Shown in pieces: positions 54,436 to 60,962 of a stretch of DNA of 64,000 nucleotides. The translations under genes were made by a program, and so were the position numbers. A model generated the notes under the pieces. The model worked only from the letters and a program-made list of their open reading frames with translations. It did not search any database and was not told where the DNA came from. How positions within the stretch are numbered: position 1 is the first letter of the stretch; each line of letters opens with the position of its first letter. The stretch is from Algoriphagus sp. A40 (GTDB lineage Bacteria; Bacteroidota; Bacteroidia; Cytophagales; Cyclobacteriaceae): NCBI RefSeq assembly GCF_002002735.1, contig NZ_MUNY01000048.1:62001-126000 (forward strand), written 5' to 3'.

Positions 54436-55893
54436 ATGCAAAAGCTTAATCTTAGTCAATCTCTTTCCCAGAAGCTTTCACCCCAGCAAATCCAGTTTAT
54501 CAAACTGCTTCAAGTGCCTACAGCCGAACTGGACGCTAGGATAGAGGAAGAATTGGAAATCAATCCGGCCCTGGAAGAAGGAAAAACTGAAGAACCGGAA
54601 CAAACTCAAGAGGAGGAGTTTGAAGATTCCTACGAAGAAGATCGAGGAAGGGATGAGCATGAGCTCAATCTCGATGATTATCTCGACGACGAATACAGTG
54701 GGTATAAAATGCAGGGTGACGGCAATTACAATGCCGACGACGATGACCGTGAAATCCCAATCTCCTCCCAGGCCTCTCTGCATGAACTATTGATTTCCCA
54801 GCTCAGCTTCTTAAAACTGGACGAGCGCCAAAAAATTATCGGACAGCAACTTATAGGCAGTATTGAAAATGACGGCTACATCAGACGGGATCTGGAAGCT
54901 ATCATCAATGATCTTGCATTCAGCCAAAACATCGAGACTGATATCGATGAAATGGAGGAGATCTTACGCAAAATCCAGAATTTTGATCCTGCAGGAATTG
55001 CAGCACGAAACCTTCAAGAGTGTCTGATAATCCAACTGGAGCGCAAGGAACATCCCGATGATCCTGTGGTTCAGCATGCCTTATTGATCATTCAGGAATG
55101 TTTTGACGAGTTTACCAAAAAGCACTATTCCAAAATTCAAAAGAGACTGGATCTGGATGAAGACCAGATTAAGGATTCCGTCAATCTGATTACCCGCTTG
55201 AATCCCAAGCCTGGAGGCACCTCTGATGGATTGGTCCGTACCCAATACATCATCCCTGATTTTATGCTAACCAATGTCGGTGGGAAGTTTGAAATCACAC
55301 TGAATTCAAGAAATGCACCGGAGCTCCGGATTTCCAGATCGTATGCCGAAATGTTTGACGCCTATGACAAAAGCGACAAAAAGGACAAGAAGCTAAAGGA
55401 AACGGTAACTTTTGTCAAGCAGAAACTGGATTCTGCCAAATGGTTTATTGATGCCATAAAACAAAGGCAAAACACGCTTTTGAGGACAATGGAGGCCATT
55501 TTAAATTACCAAAAAGAATTTTTTGTAGACGGGGATGAGACAAATCTTCGTCCGATGATTTTGAAGGATATTGCCGAAAAAATCGATATGGACATCTCCA
55601 CAGTTTCAAGAGTCGCAAATAGCAAGGCAATACAGACGGAGTTTGGCGTCTACCCATTGAAATATTTCTTCTCGGAAGGGATTGCTACAGACAGTGGAGA
55701 GGATGTCAGCAATCGGGAAGTGAAATCAGTGCTTCAGGCAATGTGTGATGCCGAGGACAAGAAGCGACCGCTTTCAGACGACAAATTGGTGAAGATGTTG
55801 AATAAAAGAGGTTATAATATCGCCAGAAGAACCGTCGCTAAATATCGGGAACAGTTGCAGATTCCAGTGGCAAGATTAAGAAAGGAACTGTAG
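54436..55893 (+). CDS. rpoN: RNA polymerase sigma-54 factor
   Basis: 485 residues. Region I is Gln/Leu-rich (NLSQSLSQKLSPQQIQFIKLLQ); an acidic region II (about 50-105) is followed by the core-binding domain, and the HTH (DISTVSRVANSKAIQTEFGVYPLKYFF) and RpoN box ARRTVAKYRE at the C-terminus are complete. It directs transcription at -24/-12 promoters with an enhancer-binding ATPase; no such activator is in the window. The PAP2-like gene starts within its stop codon. Confidence 0.97.
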   Translation: MQKLNLSQSLSQKLSPQQIQFIKLLQVPTAELDARIEEELEINPALEEGKTEEPEQTQEEEFEDSYEEDRGRDEHELNLDDYLDDEYSGYKMQGDGNYNADDDDREIPISSQASLHELLISQLSFLKLDERQKIIGQQLIGSIENDGYIRRDLEAIINDLAFSQNIETDIDEMEEILRKIQNFDPAGIAARNLQECLIIQLERKEHPDDPVVQHALLIIQECFDEFTKKHYSKIQKRLDLDEDQIKDSVNLITRLNPKPGGTSDGLVRTQYIIPDFMLTNVGGKFEITLNSRNAPELRISRSYAEMFDAYDKSDKKDKKLKETVTFVKQKLDSAKWFIDAIKQRQNTLLRTMEAILNYQKEFFVDGDETNLRPMILKDIAEKIDMDISTVSRVANSKAIQTEFGVYPLKYFFSEGIATDSGEDVSNREVKSVLQAMCDAEDKKRPLSDDKLVKMLNKRGYNIARRTVAKYREQLQIPVARLRKEL

Positions 55894-56513
55894 TGCTGAG
55901 GTACTTAGCGTTGATTGTTTCAGTGGTTTTTCAGCCCTTGCTGATGCCTACGCTGGTTTTTGGGTTGCTTTTGTTTGCTGTTCCTCAAGCGACGAGTATT
56001 CCGGATGAATTTAAAAACAGGATTTTCTTTTTGATTGTTTTGTCCACTTTGTTAATCCCTATGATTACCATAATTGGGCTTAGACTGAGTGGTGCGGTCA
56101 AAAGTCTTCATATGCCTGAAGTAAAAGATCGGCGGGTGCCATTTTTTATTACGACTCTCTATTTTTTAGTGACTACATGGTTTTTGTATCAGAAGCCGGA
56201 TTTCGACCCCTTGCTATGGTTGGGAATGGCCGTAATTTGTGTTGCCGTGGTCACTCTTACCTTGGTCAGTTTTGTTTGGAAAATGTCCGCCCACATGACT
56301 GGATTGGGGGGATTGCTTAGCGTGGTGTTGGTCCTGGGTAATAAATTTCCAACATTCGAAGTGCTTTATCCGCTTTTGGGAGCCTTGGTTCTCTGTGGGA
56401 TTGTTGCTTCCAGCAGGCTTTATCTGCAGGCTCATCGGCCTTTGGAAGTCTATGTGGGCTGGGTTGTCGGTTTTTTGATATGTTGGATCGGATTCAATTG
56501 GATTTGGGCTTAA
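55893..56513 (+). CDS. PAP2-like membrane protein
   Basis: 206 residues with five to six helices. Start GTG at 55893 overlaps the rpoN TAG by one base. Weak PAP2 phosphatase motifs are visible: KDRRVPFF (KX6RP-like), KMSAHMTG (PSGH-like with the His) and SRLYLQAHRPLEV (SRX5HX3D, with Glu in place of Asp). I infer a lipid- or isoprenoid-phosphate phosphatase relative; activity is uncertain because of the changes. Confidence 0.75.
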   Translation: MLRYLALIVSVVFQPLLMPTLVFGLLLFAVPQATSIPDEFKNRIFFLIVLSTLLIPMITIIGLRLSGAVKSLHMPEVKDRRVPFFITTLYFLVTTWFLYQKPDFDPLLWLGMAVICVAVVTLTLVSFVWKMSAHMTGLGGLLSVVLVLGNKFPTFEVLYPLLGALVLCGIVASSRLYLQAHRPLEVYVGWVVGFLICWIGFNWIWA

Positions 56514-56517
56514 AAAA

Positions 56518-56543
56518 AACGACTCGAAATAATCCGAGTCGTT
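56518..56543. terminator. Terminator between the PAP2-like gene and barrel gene
   Basis: AACGACTCG/CGAGTCGTT, perfect 9-bp stem with an 8-base loop, A-run upstream and TTTT downstream; lies between convergent genes. Confidence 0.8.
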
Positions 56544-56568
56544 CTGTTTTATTAAGTTCTATTTTTTG

Positions 56569-57315
56569 TCAAAAGACTGTAACGGCCAATCCGAAATTCA
56601 CCTGACTGGCTTGGGTTGCATATGGTCCCCTGCCTGCCTGCCACACGTCATTCAGGAAAAAGTTGCCCCAAACATAAAATCCCGGCGAACCTGCTTTGAC
56701 TGAAACTGCATATCGGACTTTTTCCAGCCCGTAATTCTGTGAATCCTTGATTTTCCGCTTATCAAATGCGGCAGATTCGTATTTGACTTTGGTGTGGGCC
56801 TCATAGAGGTATCCAACTTTACCTCCAATACTCACCCTGAAGCTTTTGCTGTAATTGTTTTTGTTGAGATGATACCTGATTTCTATAGGTACCTCAAAGT
56901 AATTTGCCGCAAAATTGTTGGTTTTGACAATAATATTTTCTCCATATACATCTGTCACATCCACAAGTTTCGAGGAATTGGCTCCCAGAGATGTGTTTAT
57001 GAAAAGATTTTCATTATCGTTGAATTCCAGTTTATCTGAACCGACGCCGATTCCAGGGTTCAGCGTAAAGCCGGACCCTTTCCCAAATAGGTTGATAGGG
57101 AATTGATAAGAAACATTGAAAGTTCTTGAACCAAAAAAATCTATTCCCAGGTCAGCCGGACGATTTGTCAGCTGATTAAAGCCAAATTCAAAATTCAAAT
57201 CACTTGGGATATTGGGGCGGCCTCCGATTGGAGTTTTTGGTTTGTTCTCAGAATCCTGTGCCTGCACAAATTGAAAAGCCAAAATTGCGAGTGACAGCGT
57301 AAATAATTTTTTCAT
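56569..57315 (-). CDS. Outer membrane beta-barrel protein
   Basis: 248 residues from the ATG at 57315, signal peptide MKKLFTLSLAILAFQFVQAQ. The mature part shows barrel strands (NVSYQFPINLFG, FEVPIEIRYHLN, FRVSIGGKVGYLYEAHTK) ending in Phe (FGLAVTVF). Resembles generic Bacteroidota OmpA-like-barrel proteins without a known role. Convergent with the PAP2-like gene. Confidence 0.82.
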   Translation of the reverse strand: MKKLFTLSLAILAFQFVQAQDSENKPKTPIGGRPNIPSDLNFEFGFNQLTNRPADLGIDFFGSRTFNVSYQFPINLFGKGSGFTLNPGIGVGSDKLEFNDNENLFINTSLGANSSKLVDVTDVYGENIIVKTNNFAANYFEVPIEIRYHLNKNNYSKSFRVSIGGKVGYLYEAHTKVKYESAAFDKRKIKDSQNYGLEKVRYAVSVKAGSPGFYVWGNFFLNDVWQAGRGPYATQASQVNFGLAVTVF

Positions 57316-57451
57316 CAAAAGGAGATTCAATTCATTGGAATGTGGGCAAAAATATAAAATCCCAAAGGATTTACCCCCTTGACGGTCTTAATTATTCTTA
57401 AGGTTGAGTAAAGGGTAGAGTGGGAGTTCAAAATTTTCTTAAAGCTGGGTA

Positions 57452-57482
57452 TTTGCATAAAAAATAAATAAAGGTACCTTTG
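57452..57482 (+). promoter_or_regulatory. Promoter of tRNA-Arg, exact Bacteroidota consensus
   Basis: TTTG at 57452-57455, exactly 19 bases, then TACCTTTG at 57475-57482. Both boxes and the spacing match the consensus used by the primary sigma factor of Bacteroidota. The tRNA begins 12 bases downstream, so the primary transcript starts a few bases before it. Confidence 0.85.
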
Positions 57483-57493
57483 CAAACCCATAC

Positions 57494-57567
57494 GGCTTCG
57501 TAGCTCAATTGAATAGAGCACCTGATTACGGCTCAGGAGGTTTCAGGTTTGAATCCTGACGAGGTCA
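57494..57567 (+). tRNA. tRNA-Arg (anticodon ACG)
   Basis: 74 nt. Acceptor GGCTTCG pairs with CGAGGTC (with G-U pairs), discriminator A, no CCA. Anticodon stem CCTGA/TCAGG and loop TTACGGC give ACG, to be edited to ICG for CGN codons. D-arm TAGCTCAATTGAATAGAGCA and T-arm CAGGTTTGAATCCTG are normal. Confidence 0.97.
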
Positions 57568-57569
57568 CA

Positions 57570-57599
57570 AAGCTCAACCTTAACGGTTGGGCTTTTTTT
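57570..57599 (+). terminator. Terminator of tRNA-Arg
   Basis: AAGCTCAACC/GGTTGGGCTT, 10-bp stem (one wobble) with a TTAAC loop, followed by a T-run; 2 bases after the tRNA. Confidence 0.85.
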
Positions 57600-57610
57600 G
57601 TGCTAAAATT

Positions 57611-57693
57611 TCGATAAGCAACTCAATTGAATAGAGTGTTTGATTACGGTTAAGGAGGTTTCGGTCCGCTATCGAGAAAAATCCTTACGAGCT
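57611..57693 (+). pseudogene. Decayed tandem copy of tRNA-Arg(ACG)
   Basis: The D-arm and anticodon region of the intact tRNA-Arg reappear here: CTCAATTGAATAGAG, TGATTACGG and AGGAGGTTTC are conserved, and ATCCTTACGAG matches ATCCTGACGAG near the 3' end. Four base changes before the anticodon and two after spoil the anticodon stem, the T-arm carries insertions, and the acceptor stem is lost. It is not a functional tRNA; it is a relic of tandem duplication or of an integration event at the tRNA gene. Confidence 0.8.
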
Positions 57694-57794
57694 TTCATTT
57701 CCAGGTTTTTTTAATGATCGGGATTTTTCATTTTACTGCCAAAATTTTTCTAATTGCTTTTTTAGGCTAATTTTAAGCCAAGCCAATTCTCCAA

Positions 57795-58031
57795 ATGCGT
57801 CAAGTCTCCTTCCTTTTTGTTTTGTTTTTACTGGCAGCTTGTGAGGAAATTTTCGATGTCAAAGGAATTGAGGGGCCTTGTACCATTCAGATGGTGGATG
57901 GTAGTACTATCACGGTAGAGAAGAGCATCGAAATCATTCAAAGTACCGGGACGATTACCTACAAGGATGAAGATGGCAAGCTCTGGTCTATCACGGCAGA
58001 TGAATACCTGACCTATTCCTGCGGAAATTAA
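57795..58031 (+). CDS. Small lipoprotein
   Basis: 78 residues. Signal MRQVSFLFVLFLLAAC with lipobox LAAC (Cys16); the mature 62 residues are acidic beta-like (CTIQMVDGSTITVEKS, GTITYKDEDGKLWSI) and hold two more Cys (CTIQ and SCGN) that could form a disulfide. No family recognised. Its 3' end overlaps the convergent GH140-like gene by four bases. Confidence 0.7.
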   Translation: MRQVSFLFVLFLLAACEEIFDVKGIEGPCTIQMVDGSTITVEKSIEIIQSTGTITYKDEDGKLWSITADEYLTYSCGN

Positions 58032-59401
58032 TTTTCAGTAGAATCAACTATCAGCACCCAATCGTTACCTCTTCCGGAGCTCGGTGGTAAAAAAGGAGGG
58101 TAAGGAGCGTCCTTTCTTGAAAGCGTTTTATTCATTTTAATTTCTACACCTGTCCTTGGGTCAAACCAAGTCAGTTTGAAATTTTTGCCTGCCAATCCAC
58201 TTATATTGAAATCTATCAACGTGCCTTCAGTGGAGTAGAAAAATGCGTATTTCCCATTTTTATCACGTGTTGAGGCAATTGGGCCATTTTCAACAGAATC
58301 ATTTACAAGACTTTGATCTGGAATTCTCTCAAAATAAGGCCTGCTCAACATCAGATTCTTCAAATGCTTGACCTGATTAGCGACCTCAAGATCCAGTGAT
58401 TTATGCCATGGTTTCAAAGGTGCGTTTACCGGTGCTTTATCCAAATCATACATCTGCCAGACAGCATGGCAGCCATAAGTTTGACCGGCTGCACCGGCAA
58501 AGACATTCCAATACATGATCCTGCGGATGTCCGCCGCTTCACTATAGCCGTGCTCTTTTGCATTGAAGCAATAGGGATGTTCCTCGTAGAGCGGTTCTCC
58601 ATCAATGGTCGGCTTGTTAGGGCTTAGTTGGTAGTCATGGCTGATTTTTTTGAAATCATCCAAACCCGGGCAATGTCCTGTTTGATGCATGTTGAAGCTC
58701 AGCCATTCTGCCTGATGAAACCAATTGGAGCTTCCGCCCGGCTCGGAAGGCTGCGGGTGAAAAGTGATCAGGATGGGGTTGTCGGGATTTTGGCTGTCCA
58801 AAATTCCATGAGCCATCTGATTCCAAACTTCGACATCTTCGGAATTTTCTCTCGGAGTACGGTCTCCTCCCATCACCCAAATCAGGTTTTTTCGGTCTTT
58901 GTACCGATTTCCGATCCATTTTCCATAGGAATAGGCAGATTCTGGATTGAAGATCTCAGGCCCAGCTCCCCAAGTGCTTTTGAATAATTTGTCGCCCCAG
59001 GTGGGTAAAAGAGCAATGTGGATTCCTCTTTGTGCCGCCAGGTCGATAATCAGATCCACATGTTGGAAATAGGCCTCGTTGAATTTCCAATCTTGTAGGC
59101 TTGTAAATGGTAAATCCCCGTTTGCATTTGGCGTGTTGATCCCGTCCAATTCTGCCAAGACTACTGCCTGGACCACATTAAACCCCTGTTCCCTTCTTTT
59201 GTCCAGGTACAATATTGCCTCTTTTTCATCCAGTCGGTGAAAAAGCTCCCATGCGGTATCAGCCATCCAGAAAAAAGGCTCTCCCTCGTTGGTCATGAGG
59301 AATCTGTTTTCGGGATGAACTTGGATAGGGCCAATGATTTTTTGGGCGAAAAGCCCGAAAACCACGAGAAAACTGCTGAAAATCAAGATCGTTTTTTTCA
59401 T
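58028..59401 (-). CDS. Secreted glycoside hydrolase, GH140-like (DUF4038)
   Basis: 457 residues from the ATG at 59401, signal peptide MKKTILIFSSFLVVFGLFAQ. The TIM-barrel DUF4038 region (about 25-330) starts with MTNEGEPFFWMADTAWELFHRL, and a C-terminal beta domain (about 365-455) follows. Candidate catalytic acids by comparison with the GH140 apiosidase family are Asp180 (VMGGDRTPRE) and Glu269 (TIDGEPLYEE). Such enzymes release apiose-linked chains from rhamnogalacturonan-II. The adjacent upstream MFS gene suggests uptake of the product. Exact substrate is inferred. Confidence 0.85.
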   Translation of the reverse strand: MKKTILIFSSFLVVFGLFAQKIIGPIQVHPENRFLMTNEGEPFFWMADTAWELFHRLDEKEAILYLDKRREQGFNVVQAVVLAELDGINTPNANGDLPFTSLQDWKFNEAYFQHVDLIIDLAAQRGIHIALLPTWGDKLFKSTWGAGPEIFNPESAYSYGKWIGNRYKDRKNLIWVMGGDRTPRENSEDVEVWNQMAHGILDSQNPDNPILITFHPQPSEPGGSSNWFHQAEWLSFNMHQTGHCPGLDDFKKISHDYQLSPNKPTIDGEPLYEEHPYCFNAKEHGYSEAADIRRIMYWNVFAGAAGQTYGCHAVWQMYDLDKAPVNAPLKPWHKSLDLEVANQVKHLKNLMLSRPYFERIPDQSLVNDSVENGPIASTRDKNGKYAFFYSTEGTLIDFNISGLAGKNFKLTWFDPRTGVEIKMNKTLSRKDAPYPPFLPPSSGRGNDWVLIVDSTEN

Positions 59402-59408
59402 AAACGGG

Positions 59409-59437
59409 CAAAAAAAAGGCAGCCCGAAGGCTGCCTT
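59409..59437 (-). terminator. Terminator of the MFS gene
   Basis: On the minus strand AAGGCAGCC/GGCTGCCTT with a TTCG loop and a T-run follows the MFS stop by a few bases and lies before the GH140-like gene, so part of the transcripts should end there. Confidence 0.85.
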
Positions 59438-59442
59438 GTGAA

Positions 59443-60669
59443 TTAATGAGCGGCTGATGTGGCTGGTTTGGAGCCTTTCTGCCAAATGAAGAAGATGATG
59501 AATAAGACAATCAGAATGCCAGGGAAGATCAATATTTTTTGAAGAGTTTCCTGTCCTGCCGCTAATTCCAACGCATCTCCGGCAAGTCCGGCTGCACTAT
59601 TGGATGCTCTGGCTTGGTCAATCCAACCTCCGATGAAAGGCTGGAAGATCGCCGTAGAAAACATCCCGATACCACCGATGATGGACATACCGAGTGCTCC
59701 CGAAAGTGGTACCCTCTGAGCTACTGCACCGACCATCACTGGCCAGAAATAACATACTCCGATCGCAAAGACGAATGCAGCAACATAAGCCAAAGGACCT
59801 GTTACAGTACTGAAAAGGAAGATTCCAAGGGCAGCGAAAATCGACCCACCAAGAAGTACACCGGTTTGACCCAAAGCCTTGACCACTGGGCCTGCAAAGA
59901 ATCGGCCGATTGCCATCACACCTGTTGTCAAAGCCAGGATCAACATTGGGCTAGCTCCACTTGCACCCATGATCAATCCTACCCACTGCTGAGGACCAAA
60001 CTCGGAGATAGCGGTGAAGGCCATGGCGAAGAAGAGGAAGATAAACACAGGGCTGATCATTGCCTTCAGGTTGCTTCCAAGAGAAGTAGCACCTTCCACT
60101 TGTGGTTTCGGAAAGGCTTTTCCAAAGAAAAGAACAGCATAGGCGATCGTCGGGATCATCATCACCCAAACCTGTGATTGCCAAGCCATGCCAGAATCGG
60201 TCATGAATTTAGATACCAAGCTACCTATTACAATTCCACCGGGGAACCACATGTGGAATCTGTTGAGCATTTTATTCAGCGTAGATCCAGAGTACATATC
60301 TGCAATCAGTGGATTACATGCTGCTTCGGTACATCCATTGCCAAATCCGATAAACAAAGTCGAAATCAATAAGGTGGTATAGCCGTCCGCGAAGATGGTC
60401 ATCAAAATCCCCAATGTATGGGTCACAAAGGCGATTCTCATAATGTTGGCAGGGCCGACTTTATGATAGAATATGCCTCCTAAAATCATGGAAATAGGGA
60501 ATCCAAAGAACCACATGGAGTTAATAAAGCCCAGTTGCTCAGCTGAAAGGCCAAAGGAATCGCCCAACTGGGGGAGGATACCCGCCCTGATGGAAAATGA
60601 AAAGGCGGTGGTGATCAGCGCCAGACAACTTGCGTTGAAGAGGGCGCCTCGGTTGATGGTTTGAGTCAT
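59443..60669 (-). CDS. Sugar MFS transporter, FucP-like (FHS family)
   Basis: 408 residues from the ATG at 60669, 12 helices. The N-terminal NASCLALITTAFSFSIRAGILPQLGDSFGL and GFGNGCTEAACNPLIADMY resemble the fucose/galactose-proton symporter group. It is upstream of the GH140-like gene, separated by a terminator hairpin, and probably takes up a sugar released by it. A LacI-type operator candidate lies 40-53 bases upstream. The starting methionine fits the family better than the TTG-extended frame. Confidence 0.85.
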   Translation of the reverse strand: MTQTINRGALFNASCLALITTAFSFSIRAGILPQLGDSFGLSAEQLGFINSMWFFGFPISMILGGIFYHKVGPANIMRIAFVTHTLGILMTIFADGYTTLLISTLFIGFGNGCTEAACNPLIADMYSGSTLNKMLNRFHMWFPGGIVIGSLVSKFMTDSGMAWQSQVWVMMIPTIAYAVLFFGKAFPKPQVEGATSLGSNLKAMISPVFIFLFFAMAFTAISEFGPQQWVGLIMGASGASPMLILALTTGVMAIGRFFAGPVVKALGQTGVLLGGSIFAALGIFLFSTVTGPLAYVAAFVFAIGVCYFWPVMVGAVAQRVPLSGALGMSIIGGIGMFSTAIFQPFIGGWIDQARASNSAAGLAGDALELAAGQETLQKILIFPGILIVLFIIFFIWQKGSKPATSAAH

Positions 60670-60708
60670 AGAAAGTGCTTTTGGTTTTTGGGTTGATTTA
60701 AACAAAGC

Positions 60709-60722
60709 TTGAAACGGTTCAA
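60709..60722. promoter_or_regulatory. Candidate LacI-family operator
   Basis: TTGAAACGGTTCAA is a dyad centred on CG, with one mismatch between half-sites, like operators of LacI/GalR-family sugar regulators. It lies 40-53 bases before the sugar MFS start on the minus strand. The regulator gene is not in the window. Confidence 0.5.
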
Positions 60723-60962
60723 AATAGAAAAAAAAAAGGATTTAGCTCTCCCGTACTATAAATTATTCCTTAAATGGAAATAGGATTTTCCGCAATCCTG
60801 CCCGAAAAAATCCCTTGAGATTTACCCAATCGGAAAATTATCCTTCGTCAAAGGTCTACTGTTCACAATTGTTTGCCAGGAAAAAGCAGTATTAATTAGA
60901 TTGAAAACCAGGTATAGTTTTCTAAATGGCCCAAGCCATGTTACCTCAAATTGAAAAAAGTA
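60723..60962. other. Gap without a recognised feature
   Basis: AT-rich DNA between the sugar transporter promoter region and the stop codon of the large T9SS protein gene. I see no gene, hairpin terminator or repeat here. Confidence 0.4.

Noticed and set aside
59614..60177. 187-codon plus-strand frame inside the sugar MFS gene
   Set aside because: It is the complement of a membrane-protein gene and is rich in Asp/His/Lys codons, typical of antisense shadows.
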